DNA of 64,000 nt from JAAYDS01 sp012729155 (GTDB lineage Bacteria > Chloroflexota > Anaerolineae > UBA1429), in NCBI GenBank assembly GCA_036774405.1, contig DAIPBO010000012.1, forward strand, positions 26,790 through 90,789, in the 5' to 3' direction. The notes beneath the pieces were generated by a model, which made no database searches, had not been told where the DNA came from, and saw nothing but the letters and a program-made list of their open reading frames with translations. This document shows, one piece after another, positions 10,035-19,000 of the stretch. Every line of letters starts with the position of its first letter. Positions within the stretch are counted from its first letter, which is position 1. The translations under genes were made by a program, and so were the position numbers.

Positions 10035-10790
10035 TCAGGCCGCCTGGTACTTGTCCATCACTTCGTCAGAGATGTTGAGGTTGGTAAAGACCTCTTGGAC
10101 GTCATCGAGGTCCTCGAGGGCCTCGACCAGCTTGAGATTGCGGATGGTCTCTGCCTCTGTCATGTCGATGCGCGTGTTGGGCACCCATTCGATGGACGAG
10201 CTCTCGACGTCATAGCTCGCCTCGACGATGGCATCGAGCACGACCTTGAAATCTTGCAGGGCGGTGGTGATCTCTACCTCGCCATCGCTCACCTGCACAT
10301 CATCGGCGCCGGCATCGATGGCCACCAGCATGATCTCCTCGGGGTCCTCATCCTTGGGATCGACGAGGATAACGCCTTTGCGCTCGAACATCCAGGCCAC
10401 GCAGCCATCGGCGCCCAGGTTGCCGCCGAACCGCGAAAAGACGTGGCGCACCTCGGCCACGGTGCGGTTGCGGTTGTCCGTCAGGGCCTGCAAGATGATG
10501 GCCGAGCCGTTGGGCCCATAGCCCTCGTAGATGTACTCTTCGAGGCCGCCGCCTTCACCACCATCTCCCGCGCCGCGTTTGACGGCGCGTTCGATGTTAT
10601 CTTTGGGCATGTTGGCTGCGCGAGCCTTGTCAAGGACGATCCTCAGGCGAAAGTTGCTGTCCGGATCAGGTCCCCCCTCTCGTGCCGCGAGTGCGATCTC
10701 GTGGCCGAGCTTGGTGAACATCGCGCCACGCTTGGCGTCGTTGGCTCCCTTGGCCCTCTTGATGGTGGCCCATTTGCTATGACCAGACAT
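10035..10790 (-). CDS. yebC: YebC/PmpR-family protein (TACO1-like translation or transcription regulator)
   Basis: A 251-residue member of the YebC/TACO1 family, starting with the hallmark MSGHSKWATIKRAKGAND and containing NMPKDNIERAVKRG and EGYGPNGSAIILQALTDN. Members of this family have been described as DNA-binding regulators and as factors that relieve ribosome stalling at proline stretches. It commonly sits next to ruvC, as here. AGGAGG is seven bases before the ATG. The three-domain architecture is complete. Confidence 0.95.
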   Translation of the reverse strand: MSGHSKWATIKRAKGANDAKRGAMFTKLGHEIALAAREGGPDPDSNFRLRIVLDKARAANMPKDNIERAVKRGAGDGGEGGGLEEYIYEGYGPNGSAIILQALTDNRNRTVAEVRHVFSRFGGNLGADGCVAWMFERKGVILVDPKDEDPEEIMLVAIDAGADDVQVSDGEVEITTALQDFKVVLDAIVEASYDVESSSIEWVPNTRIDMTEAETIRNLKLVEALEDLDDVQEVFTNLNISDEVMDKYQAA

Positions 10791-10830
10791 CTATTTCCTC
10801 CTGACTTGGCAGCGACTTGCCTTGTACTTG

Positions 10831-10860
10831 ATTATAGCACGCCGGCGTCTTGCGCGGCAA
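10831..10860 (-). promoter_or_regulatory. Promoter of yebC-ruvC-ruvA
   Basis: On the minus strand: TTGCCG (complement of 10855-10860), 18-base spacer, TATAAT (complement of 10831-10836), about 40 bases before the yebC start. Confidence 0.6.
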
Positions 10861-10916
10861 TTGGCGACCGGTGTGAGCCGAGCATGGTACCGCGCGCTTG
10901 CGCACGACCGTCAGTC

Positions 10917-10947
10917 AAAAGAGAACAGGCCCGGGTTGGGCCTGTTC
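10917..10947 (-). terminator. Intrinsic terminator of rplY
   Basis: Perfect 10-bp stem (10923-10932 with 10938-10947), 5-base loop, then TCTTTT on the minus strand. It lies about 30 bases after the rplY stop. Confidence 0.8.
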
Positions 10948-10977
10948 CGTGGTGGTAAGGATGTGCGGAGCCAAGGC

Positions 10978-11634
10978 CTACTCGGCCTCGGCGCCTTCGG
11001 CGGCATCTGCTGCATCGCTCTCGCTAGCGGCCTCACCGTAGCCCAAGATTGGCTCTTCGACCTCTTCCTCTTCCTCAACCGCACGTGGCACATAGACGCG
11101 TACGATGTCGCCATCAGGAGGGTTGAGCACGGTCACACCCAGGGGAATGTCCAGGTCGCTAAAGGCGATGGCCGAGTTCTCGTCGACCAGCACCGAGACG
11201 TCGACGTGGATGGCGTTCGGCAGGTCTTGTGGCATGCACTCGATATCCAGCTCTGAGACGAGCTGACTGACCGACATGCCCTCCTGTGTCACAGGCGCCT
11301 CACCAACCAGCACAACGGGCACCGTGCTGGTGATGACCTGGCCTGCCACCACGCTGTAGAGATCCACATGCAGAATGGCACGCGAGACCGGGTCTCGCTG
11401 CACGTCGCGGAAGAGGGCCATCTGTGTGCCCTCTTCGCCAGTGATGCTGAGGGTGAGCAGGCGGTTGGTGCCTGCATGCAGCACGGCCCTCTCTAGTTGC
11501 GCCTGGGTAAACTGCAGCGACGTGGCCTCAGAGCCGCGGCCATAGATGACGCCTGGCACCCAGCCCTCGCGCCTCAGCGCCTTGGCCTTGGCGCTTTCGC
11601 GTGGCGAGGCCTGCAAAACAACGGTTTCTGGCAT
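10978..11634 (-). CDS. rplY: 50S ribosomal protein L25, CTC type
   Basis: Binds 5S rRNA in the large subunit; 218 residues, the long CTC form. The N-terminal L25 domain (SAKAKALRREGWVPGVIYG, FRDVQRDPVSRAILHVDLY) is followed by the beta-rich TL5/CTC domain (HVDVSVLVDENSAI, NPPDGDIVRVYVPRA) and a long acidic tail rich in Glu, Ala and Asp. An in-frame ATG at 11643 abuts AGGAGG; the ATG at 11634 has correct spacing and is preferred. Single-gene transcript with its own promoter and terminator. The 5' leader contains short palindromes (for example GACGAT-TC-ATCGTC near 11663-11676) of unknown role. Confidence 0.95.
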   Translation of the reverse strand: MPETVVLQASPRESAKAKALRREGWVPGVIYGRGSEATSLQFTQAQLERAVLHAGTNRLLTLSITGEEGTQMALFRDVQRDPVSRAILHVDLYSVVAGQVITSTVPVVLVGEAPVTQEGMSVSQLVSELDIECMPQDLPNAIHVDVSVLVDENSAIAFSDLDIPLGVTVLNPPDGDIVRVYVPRAVEEEEEVEEPILGYGEAASESDAADAAEGAEAE

Positions 11635-11728
11635 AGCCCCCATCCTCCTATGTATGTCTACAGACGATTCATCGTCCGCGATGAGGGCCGATCCATAGAG
11701 CCCCCACTATCGCAATGTGAACCATGCT

Positions 11729-11757
11729 ATTGTACCCCCTGGGGGGGCTCGATCCAA
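11729..11757 (-). promoter_or_regulatory. Promoter of rplY
   Basis: On the minus strand: TTGGAT (complement of 11752-11757), 17-base spacer, TACAAT (complement of 11729-11734). It leaves a leader of nearly 90 bases before the start codon. Confidence 0.6.
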
Positions 11758-11775
11758 ACGGCAGTGAGGCGAGGG

Positions 11776-12783
11776 TTAGCGGTTGCGGCCGCGCACCATC
11801 TTGAGCCAGCGCAGGATGTTGCGCGTCACCTGGATAGCGTAGGCCGCGTCGTCGTGTGTGGGGCGCAGACCGCGATGCACGATGTCGTTGCGCAGGTCGT
11901 TGATCTCGTTGAACCTGAGCCAGAGCTCGGGGTTGTCGCGTTTGAGGCTAAAGCCCGAGTAGCGCCGCAAGAGCGCCTCGAGCTTGGATGTGAGGCTGCG
12001 TGTTGAGAGGGCATGATCGATCTCGCCATCAGCGAGCCCCTGCCGCTGCATGCCATAGGTCAGCAGCATCGAAACGGCCGCCTCGATGGTGGTGTGGCAA
12101 GTGGCGATGGCCTGCCGTGGAAAGCGTTGCGCCAGGGCGCGTTCGGCCTCGATCAAGAGGTCGTCTGCGAGGCCAACAGGCTCCTCGTGGGCCAGCCCCA
12201 GGCGCAGCTCCTCATACCACTGCTCGCTCTCACGGGCCAGGTCAAAGCGCTCACCCAGGGCTTCTTCTTGCTCGATCAGTTCGGCCTGTAGAGGGTCGGG
12301 TGTCAGCACTGTGCCATCTTCAGAGCGCACGGTGACGTCGATATCGTCGCGCCGCAGGTCAAACACGTGGTAGAGCTTGGCCTTTCCGCGCACGACGGCG
12401 ACAAAGTTGTTGAACGCGGCCAGCGATTCGGTGGCAAAGGCATCGCGCTGCGCGTCAAAGCGCTCACTGCGCCAGTCGGCTCCAGGGGTTAGGGACTGAA
12501 CGATGGTGCCGCTCGAGTTGATCGAGCCCAGCGACGCGATGTTGCGCCCAAACACCACGCGTAGCACAAAAGGGTGGTCGTACCAGCTGTACGAGGTCAG
12601 CCCCTCGGCCTGATCTTGTGCAGCCAGCACCCGCGTTGCTGCGGGGTGCGAGGCGATCGTCAGAAAGGGCGTGTAGGTCTGTGCCGTGACGTGCACCGTT
12701 TTGATGCCGTAGACGGTGTTGACCTCGTAGGGGCCACCGGCGACGCCAAATGGCAGACTGGCAAATGCAACCAGGGCGGGCAT
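11776..12783 (-). CDS. Protein with C-terminal HEPN-like domain, function unknown
   Basis: A 335-residue soluble protein. The N-terminal half (about 1-180) is not recognised. The helical C-terminal part (about 205-330) fits the HEPN superfamily: an upstream helix with ALAQRFPRQAIATCHTTIEA and, near residues 297-302, the R-X4-H motif RNDIVH within LRNDIVHRGLRPTHDDA, followed by a helix ending the protein. R-X4-6-H is the catalytic motif of many HEPN RNases in toxin-antitoxin, CRISPR and abortive-infection systems, but many HEPN proteins are not nucleases. No partner nucleotidyltransferase or antitoxin gene is adjacent. A palindrome (12801-12827) lies just upstream. HEPN assignment is fairly good; biological role is open. 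Confidence 0.7.
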   Translation of the reverse strand: MPALVAFASLPFGVAGGPYEVNTVYGIKTVHVTAQTYTPFLTIASHPAATRVLAAQDQAEGLTSYSWYDHPFVLRVVFGRNIASLGSINSSGTIVQSLTPGADWRSERFDAQRDAFATESLAAFNNFVAVVRGKAKLYHVFDLRRDDIDVTVRSEDGTVLTPDPLQAELIEQEEALGERFDLARESEQWYEELRLGLAHEEPVGLADDLLIEAERALAQRFPRQAIATCHTTIEAAVSMLLTYGMQRQGLADGEIDHALSTRSLTSKLEALLRRYSGFSLKRDNPELWLRFNEINDLRNDIVHRGLRPTHDDAAYAIQVTRNILRWLKMVRGRNR

Positions 12784-12800
12784 GCGGCTCCTCTCGTCAG

Positions 12801-12827
12801 GGTTACCTCAGTTTACCTGAGGTAACC
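12801..12827. repeat. 10-bp perfect inverted repeat between arfB and the HEPN gene
   Basis: GGTTACCTCA (12801-12810) pairs perfectly with TGAGGTAACC (12818-12827) around GTTTACC. It fills most of the 49-base gap between the arfB stop and the HEPN-gene start on the minus strand. There is no following T-run, so an operator or a translation-level hairpin is as likely as a terminator. Confidence 0.55.
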
Positions 12828-12832
12828 ACTGG

Positions 12833-13264
12833 CTACCAATCGCCGGGATCGACGCGCCGCTGGCGCTTGGTGGCAGTTCGCCGGCGCTTTGTGGCCAGGC
12901 GCCGCTCGATAGACGCGCGGGTGGGCTGCGTGGGGATGCGGCGCCTGGGCACGTGTAGCGCTCTGGCCAACACGATGCGCAGCCGCTCGAGGGCATCCTG
13001 TCGGTTGCGCCACTGGCTCGCATAGCTGCTTGCGGTGAGGTGCAGCACGCCGTCGCCTTCGAGCTGGCCGCGCAACCGCTGTAGGAGGCGCTCACGCTGC
13101 ACCTGGTTGAGGGCGGCTGAGCGTGCCACATCAAAGCGTAGCTCGACACGGGTCGAGGTCTTGTTGACCTTTTGCCCGCCTGGGCCGGCGCTGCGCGTAA
13201 AGCGCAGCTCGATCTCGCTCAGGGGGATGCTGAGCTCGGGGGTGATGCGCAATTGCTCTGCCAC
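12833..13264 (-). CDS. arfB: Peptidyl-tRNA hydrolase ArfB (YaeJ/ICT1 type ribosome rescue factor)
   Basis: Codon-independent release factor that frees stalled ribosomes. The GGQ catalytic loop is clear (SAGPGGQKVNKTSTRVELRF), and the basic C-terminal tail (LATKRRRTATKRQRR) is the part that enters the empty mRNA channel in this family. The frame extends upstream to 13573 but would then run over udk; the GTG at 13264 has GAGG eight bases upstream and gives 143 residues, the usual length. It is divergent from udk, the two starts being about 90 bases apart. Confidence 0.9.
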   Translation of the reverse strand: MAEQLRITPELSIPLSEIELRFTRSAGPGGQKVNKTSTRVELRFDVARSAALNQVQRERLLQRLRGQLEGDGVLHLTASSYASQWRNRQDALERLRIVLARALHVPRRRIPTQPTRASIERRLATKRRRTATKRQRRVDPGDW

Positions 13265-13289
13265 AGTATCGACCTCGATGGGTGGGTGG

Positions 13290-13318
13290 TTGGCCCGCCT
13301 GGCTGACGCGACTAGACT
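13290..13318 (+). promoter_or_regulatory. Promoter of udk
   Basis: TTGGCC (13290-13295), 17-base spacer, TAGACT (13313-13318), about 37 bases before the udk start, in the arfB-udk divergent gap. Confidence 0.55.
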
Positions 13319-13354
13319 GGTGCTATCGATAGCTCTGCCAGGGTTGGAGGGCGC

Positions 13355-13990
13355 ATGCACAGCAGGCCGTTTGTTGTGGGGGTGGCGGGTGGCAGCGGTT
13401 CGGGCAAGACCACCGTGGTCGAACAGATCATCCAGGCGCTCGGCACGCCCGACGTCACTGTGCTGCATCATGATGCCTACTATCGCGATCGCAGCGACCT
13501 GACGCCCGAACAGCGCCAGGCCATCAACTATGACCACCCCGACTCTTTGGAGAACGCGCTGATGATCGCGCATCTAGAGGCGCTCTTGCGGCGCGAACCC
13601 GTGCAGGTGCCCGTGTATGACTTTAGCCACCACGCCAGGCTGACGCAAACCGAACGGCTGGAGCCCGCCGAGATCGTCATCGTCGAGGGCATCCTGGTCT
13701 TTCAGGATGCTCGCCTGCGCGAGCTTATGGACCTGCGGTTGTTTGTCGAGACGGACGCCGATGTGCGCTTTATTCGCCGCCTGCGGCGCGACCTCGAGGA
13801 GCGCGGCCGCACCCTTGGTTCGGTGGTACGGCAATATCTGGAGACGGTCAGACCGATGTACCTCGAGTTCGTCGAGCCGAGCAAGCGGTATGCCAACATC
13901 ATCATCCCCGAGGGGGGCTTTAACACTGTGGCCATCGATCTGGTGGTGACCAAGTTGCGCGAGATGCTCAGAGCGAGTCGTCAGGGCTAG
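13355..13990 (+). CDS. udk: Uridine kinase
   Basis: Phosphorylates uridine and cytidine to the monophosphates in pyrimidine salvage; 211 residues, typical. Walker A is GVAGGSGSGKTT (about residues 9-20), followed by HHDAYYRD, the nucleoside-binding NYDHPDSLENALM, and the lid region FIRRLRRDLEERGRTLGSV. Start ATG at 13355 follows GGAGGGCGC. It fits with the nucleoside importer at the left end of the window, although the two are not linked. Monocistronic by context. Confidence 0.97.
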   Translation: MHSRPFVVGVAGGSGSGKTTVVEQIIQALGTPDVTVLHHDAYYRDRSDLTPEQRQAINYDHPDSLENALMIAHLEALLRREPVQVPVYDFSHHARLTQTERLEPAEIVIVEGILVFQDARLRELMDLRLFVETDADVRFIRRLRRDLEERGRTLGSVVRQYLETVRPMYLEFVEPSKRYANIIIPEGGFNTVAIDLVVTKLREMLRASRQG

Positions 13991-14002
13991 CCCATCCTCA
14001 GG

Positions 14003-14055
14003 TTGTCCACAGTTTCTGCAGGCCATCCACAGGAGATAGTATCATCTGTGGATAA
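14003..14055. promoter_or_regulatory. Cluster of DnaA-box-like sequences
   Basis: Between udk and bioY: TTGTCCACA (14003-14011), a weaker CATCCACAG (14024-14032), and TGTGGATAA (14047-14055), whose complement TTATCCACA is the perfect DnaA box. Three sites within 53 bases are more than expected in a GC-rich intergenic gap. No AT-rich unwinding element and no dnaA/dnaN gene is nearby. Confidence 0.5.
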
Positions 14056-14076
14056 CCTGTTAGCTGGGTGAAATGC

Positions 14077-14105
14077 AGAACGCCCCTCGGTCAGAGGGGC
14101 GTTCT
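14077..14105. terminator. Strong hairpin between udk and bioY
   Basis: Perfect 12-bp stem (14077-14088 with 14094-14105) with a 5-base loop, placed between convergent genes, 15 bases after the bioY stop. The T-run is poor on both strands (GCATTTC on the minus side), so termination efficiency is uncertain. Confidence 0.65.
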
Positions 14106-14119
14106 GTGTCGGTTGCTGC

Positions 14120-14662
14120 CTAGCGTTGACGAGTGCTGGCCACGCCAACGGAAATGATGGCTTTGAGCAGGTCTGCCACGGCAAAGGGCAGCACGCCTGC
14201 GCTGAACGCCAGCGGCATCGACCCGAGATAGAATGCGAGCCAGGCCGTTCCTGCAGCATAGATGGTCGCCAGGCCGGCCAGGGCGCCCAGGGCGCGGCCA
14301 GCCAGTGGCACACTACTGCGCTGTGCCAGCCAGCCCGCCACAAAGGCGGCAGCAGGAAAGGCAAGCAGGTAGCCCGCGCTGGGGCCAACAAAAGCCGCTG
14401 GCCCAATCAGCCCAGAGGCTGTGGCAGGGGCGCCCAGCAATACGGCTTGGAGATAGGCAAGCTGCGCCAGCAACCCGTCTCGGGGGCCGAGCAGCAGCCC
14501 GCTCAGCAGCACCACCAGCACCTGCAGGGTGAGGGGCACCGGCGAGAGTGGCGTCAGCACATTGATGCGGGCGCTCACAGCTGTGGCGCCTGCAAAGAGC
14601 GCGATGCTCAATACGCGGACCCAGGGGCGATAGTCGGCACGATGGAGAGCGCGTGTCAGCAT
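14120..14662 (-). CDS. bioY: Biotin transporter BioY
   Basis: Substrate-binding membrane subunit of a biotin ECF transporter; about 180 residues with six hydrophobic segments. Typical family sequence includes LTPLSPVPLTLQVLVVLLSG and GPSAGYLLAFPAAAFVAGWLA. The frame opens at 14722, but the ATG at 14662 has GGAGG five bases upstream and begins close to the first helix. No bioM/N energising genes are adjacent; solitary BioY is known. I see no clear BirA operator. Confidence 0.93.
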   Translation of the reverse strand: MLTRALHRADYRPWVRVLSIALFAGATAVSARINVLTPLSPVPLTLQVLVVLLSGLLLGPRDGLLAQLAYLQAVLLGAPATASGLIGPAAFVGPSAGYLLAFPAAAFVAGWLAQRSSVPLAGRALGALAGLATIYAAGTAWLAFYLGSMPLAFSAGVLPFAVADLLKAIISVGVASTRQR

Positions 14663-14704
14663 AGAGACCTCCGAACAGCTAACTCGAACGACACATTTCC
14701 GGTC

Positions 14705-14732
14705 ACTATAGGGATAAGGCATACGCTGTCAA
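14705..14732 (-). promoter_or_regulatory. Promoter of bioY
   Basis: On the minus strand: TTGACA (complement of 14727-14732), 16-base spacer, TATAGT (complement of 14705-14710), about 40 bases upstream of the chosen start. This supports the start at 14662 rather than 14722. Confidence 0.7.
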
Positions 14733-14751
14733 AAGGCGACGCTCGTACGGC

Positions 14752-16068
14752 TCAGCCAGCGAAAAAGATGCGCTGTATGTCCTCACGGGTGATCTTGCCC
14801 GAGGCCAGCCGGTTGCGCAGCTCGTTCATCTGCTGTACCAGCGGGATGGCCTCGAGGGGGCTGCGATGTTCTTCAAAGGGAGGCAACTCGGCTGGCAGCT
14901 CGACGGCATCGCCGTGCAGCAGCGCCCTGACGGCATCGATGGCCTTGCCGGTCTGCACAAGCCCGTTGTGATTTTGTTCGACATAGTAGGTGGCGACGCC
15001 CGGCACGCGTGCAGACCAGAGCGGCACCTGCTCGTCGCCCGAGTCGGGACCGGTGTCATGGCGTTCGGGCAGCAGACGCAGCTCACCATCGTCGGTCTGA
15101 CGACGCACGGCAGCAACGGTCTCATAGTGGCAGCCAGCGATCTCAATCTGCTCGATATCGGGTTGGCAGCCCAGCACCAACTCATGAAAGCGCCTGGCCT
15201 CGCTCAGCAGGTCGCCGCGCACCGGTGGCCCCTGCCATTCGGTCTCGTCGTAGGGGTTCCAGTCCAGCGGGTAGGGGCGATCGCCCATGAACAGCTCGGG
15301 TGGCGGTGGCAAGAGCTGGTAGGCCGAGGGCAGGCCGAGGGCAAAGCCGAGCACATCGTTAGCGGGGTTGAGGTGCTTGATGATGCGTGCGGGCCGCGCT
15401 TCACCGGCAAAGAGCAGGGCAGCCTCAGCGGCGCCCTGCAACGGTGTGCCCAGCATGATCACCCGTTCGACGCGTCGCTCGGCTTCATGGGGATGTTTGG
15501 CCAGATAGGCACGGGCCACCAGCCCGCCCATACTATGGCACACCAGCGTAAAGCGTCGCTCGGGCTCGGTCAAAGACCAGCGCTCGAGCGAGTGGGCGAG
15601 CGTATCGGCGGTCCTGAGCACGCTGTGTCGCCAGTCGTAGGGGAACTCGTAGAGGCGCGTCTCGCGAGCAAGCGCCAGAACGATCTGTAGATACGACAGC
15701 TTCTCTACCCCGAGTGGCACAATGTCGACATCGGGCACGCGGTCGTCGACGCCATCGTCGTCCAGATCAAGCAGGTTGAGGTGACCCTCGAGCAGCAGCC
15801 GTGGGTTGGGCCACAGCAGCGCGCTGATCCCACGAATGCTCGTCAGTTGTGAGCCCATGATACCAGGGATGAACACCGTCGCATTGCGCGGGTGTTCGGT
15901 CGAGGGGCGGTCGAGCAGGGCGCGTATCTCGGCAGTCTCGCGCTCGCTCATCACCAACTCCATCCACAGGTTGGGCTTGATCATAGCCAGTCCACGGCTC
16001 AGATGCTCCGCCGGGATTGACTCTAGCTGAGCGATGACCCACTGAGCGATGCTATTGGCAATGTCCAT
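14752..16068 (-). CDS. LCAT-like alpha/beta-hydrolase (predicted lipase/acyltransferase)
   Basis: A 438-residue alpha/beta-hydrolase of the lecithin:cholesterol acyltransferase type. The family entry motif VFIPGIMGSQL is near residue 65, the nucleophile elbow is LVCHSMGGLVARAY with Ser at about 176, a likely catalytic Asp is in GPDSGDEQVPLWSA (about 341) and His in EQNHNGLVQ (about 366). LMLDWRxS-like LYEFPYDWRHSVLRTA is also typical. There is no signal peptide, so it is probably cytoplasmic. It starts two bases after the stop of the STAND ATPase gene and is surely co-transcribed, which suggests that the ATPase senses a signal and controls this enzyme. Substrate unknown; a membrane lipid is a reasonable guess. 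Confidence 0.82.
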   Translation of the reverse strand: MDIANSIAQWVIAQLESIPAEHLSRGLAMIKPNLWMELVMSERETAEIRALLDRPSTEHPRNATVFIPGIMGSQLTSIRGISALLWPNPRLLLEGHLNLLDLDDDGVDDRVPDVDIVPLGVEKLSYLQIVLALARETRLYEFPYDWRHSVLRTADTLAHSLERWSLTEPERRFTLVCHSMGGLVARAYLAKHPHEAERRVERVIMLGTPLQGAAEAALLFAGEARPARIIKHLNPANDVLGFALGLPSAYQLLPPPPELFMGDRPYPLDWNPYDETEWQGPPVRGDLLSEARRFHELVLGCQPDIEQIEIAGCHYETVAAVRRQTDDGELRLLPERHDTGPDSGDEQVPLWSARVPGVATYYVEQNHNGLVQTGKAIDAVRALLHGDAVELPAELPPFEEHRSPLEAIPLVQQMNELRNRLASGKITREDIQRIFFAG

Positions 16069-16070
16069 GG

Positions 16071-19000
16071 TCAGCCTCCAGAGGCGGCGCCCTGGGCGGT
16101 GGTGTTGCCTGTGGGCTGCCTCTCGAATATCTCGGGATGATCGATGCCATGTAGAACCGTTCGCACCACAAGGGCCGCCACATGGTCGAGCTCGCTGTAC
16201 GCCTCAGGCCCGCGGGCGCCGCCCAACACAGCCCAGAGGGCATGGGCGAGGGCGCGCCCCTGTGCGTCGGCCTCCAGTTTCTCCACGGCCTCGGCCGTCT
16301 CTGCCGAGAGCGCAGCGCCTCTGCAGGCCTCGGCGATGGCACGGATGAGGCCAAACCATTGCTGCACAACCGCCGCCCCTGCTGGCGAGAGGGCAAAGGC
16401 GCGCTGCGTGCGTTGGCGCCAGGCAGCCTCTTGCTCGGCGTCGCCGCTGGCGTGGGCCACGCGTTGCAGCAGATGATAGATCTCCCAGGCGACGGCATTC
16501 TGCCCGCCCGCCTGACTGATCTCCAGGGCGCGCGTGGCATGCACAGCTGCTGCGGCCGGCTCGCTTTGGCTCAGATAGTGCTCGGCCAGCGCATGCAGCG
16601 CGCCGACGACCGACTGGGGCTGGTTAGCCTCACGGAAGGCCTCGACGGCCGCATGTAGATCGGCGACGGTGAGTTCGCCCTGTTCAAGCCGTGCGTGCAG
16701 CCGAGCTCGGCGCAAGAGCAGATTGCCGCGCACAGAGGGCAGTTCTGCGGCGCTGGCCACAGCCAGGCCATGGCCCAGGGCCTCGATGGCCGCCGGCGCG
16801 TCGTGTCGCCGAGCCTCTTGCAGGGCAGCCACCTGTTCCCACAGGCTGCACAGAGCGGGCCAGGCGCTGGCCTTGCTGAGGCTTTCGGCAGCCTGCTCAA
16901 ACTGTAGAAGCGCGGCGTCGGTCTCCTCATGGGCTGCCATAGCGCCGGCCAGTTGGGCCTGCAGCAGGCCGACCAGTTCGAGATCGTCGAGCCGCCGCGC
17001 CAGCTCAAGCCCGCGCTGGGCGGCCTCTTGGGCAGCCTCTGGCTGGCGCGCCAGCAACAGCGCCTCGCCCAACTGACGCCAGGCCTGGGCCTCGGCCAGA
17101 GGCGCCTCGGGCAAGCTGCGCGCCTGGCTGAGCAGCGCAATGGCCTGCCTCAGGGTGGTGATCACCACGTCGGGCCGCAGTGAGGCGGTGAGCACCATGG
17201 CAAACAGCTTGAGGGCCAGGCCCTGGTCTAGCGTGGCCTCGGGGGCAGCGTAGGTCTGTCCCTTGTCGGCGGTGATGCGCTTGATGAGCCCCTGCAGCAT
17301 GGGCGCCGCCTGATCGACACGCCCAGACTGTAGCAGGCGCTCGGCCTGGCCCAGCACAAACCGCACCGCGGCACGGCTCAGAGGGCCCTCGGCGGGCACA
17401 GCGGTCGCAGTGGCCCTGTCGATGCGGCGTCGCAGGGCGGCGACTGTGTCGCCCAGGCCCGCCGTGACGAGTGCCGAGCCCGCCGCCTGCACCAGCTCGG
17501 CGGCCAGGTTCAGCTCGTCGGTCTCGATAGCCAGGGCAACTGACTGCACAATGTTGGCCAGCTCGAGACGCAGCAGACGCCGCGCAAGGCCCGGTGCACG
17601 TGCCTCGCCGCGTGGTAACCAGCCTAACAAGCCCAAAGTGCTGTTGGCATAGGGTTGGGCCAGCGCCTGCCGCTGGCGTAACGTGGCCTGCCGCGCCAGA
17701 TGGCCCGCCAACGCAGGATGCATACTGATGCGGCTCAACGTCAGCCCCTGCACGGGCTGCTGGCTGAGCAGCCCCGCCGCAGCCAGCAGCGCCTTGAGGC
17801 GACTCCATGGCTCGGGCTCGAGGCCGAGCGTGCGCAAGGTGGTCGGCTCGAGAAAGCCCTGTGGATAGAGCCCCAGGCCGTTGACCGCCAGCCGTTCATC
17901 GGGCGAGAGGTCGTTGAGCAGGAGGTCGAGAGCGAGCTCTCCGCCTCGCTCCGTCCAGCGCGAAGCCTGTTGCACGGCATGCGGCAAGGTGCGCTCGATG
18001 GCGGCGCGTAAAGCCTCGTCAGAGCTGGAGCGCAGACGTGCTGCTGCGCATCGGAGCACCAGCGGGCTATCGCCCAGCTGCTGGCTCCAGGCGGCGGCTT
18101 CTTCTGTCGAGGCGCCGGCGTATGCCTGCAGCAGGGCCACACCCTCCTGGTTTGTCAGAGCGGGCAGCACTTGTGCAACCGGCTCGAGTGAAGCGAGCTC
18201 GGCCGGCATGCTCGCTCCATCGGCGATCAGCAGCAGGCGACAGCCGGGCGAGTGCGCCAACTCACGGGCTAGCGCCAGCAGCCGGCTGCGTGCGTCGTCG
18301 TCATAGTTCAGGTCGTCGCGGCTGAACGCGGCCTCGACATTATCCCACAGCAGCAGGGTGCGGCTTTGCGCCAGGGCCTCGTGCAGGCGGGCGCTCGTTT
18401 CAGGCGTGCCAGGTGTGGCGTCGGGCCCCACCAGCTGCCAGGTGAGATCGTGGACGAGTGCATCAGGCAACAGTCCGCCATAGAGGTTGGTGTATACGAT
18501 GCGGTCAAAGGTGGCAGTGCGCATCAGCCAGCGTGCCGTGGCGGCGGCGAGGGCCGTCTTGCCATGGCCCACTGGCCCATGCAGGCAGACGACGCGCGCC
18601 TCGGGGGTCAGCAATGCCGCCTCCAGGGCGGCACGCTGGAATGCGCGCCCAACAAACGGGGCATCGGGGCTTGACGGCAGGCCGCCAGGGGTTGGCTGGA
18701 GCGCCAGCCGTTGCCAGGCCGGGCGCAGATCATCCTGCGTAAAGGGTACCACTCGCGCCACACCACTGGCCTCGGGTTGAGGGTTCGCCAGTGGGCGGCC
18801 TTCGGCGGCGCCCAGTGCCCAGCGGGCTGCACTGGTGTTGGGGGCGAGGTCACGCTGGACGCTCTCGCAGGCCAGACCGAGCGTCGTGCCCGCCAGTAGC
18901 TCGCTGAACAGCGTCTGCAGGGCGCCCTGCAGAGCCGACGGAGCCATATCTGCAGCGAGCCACAGGGTGGCAAGCTCATCAGGCAAAAAGGCCTCTCCAG

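Noticed and set aside
13265..13573. N-terminal extension of the arfB frame
   Set aside because: It would overlap udk on the other strand; a GTG with GAGG upstream gives the normal family length.
13995..14060. Replication origin
   Set aside because: DnaA boxes are present, but there is no AT-rich unwinding region and no dnaA, dnaN, parA or gidA nearby.
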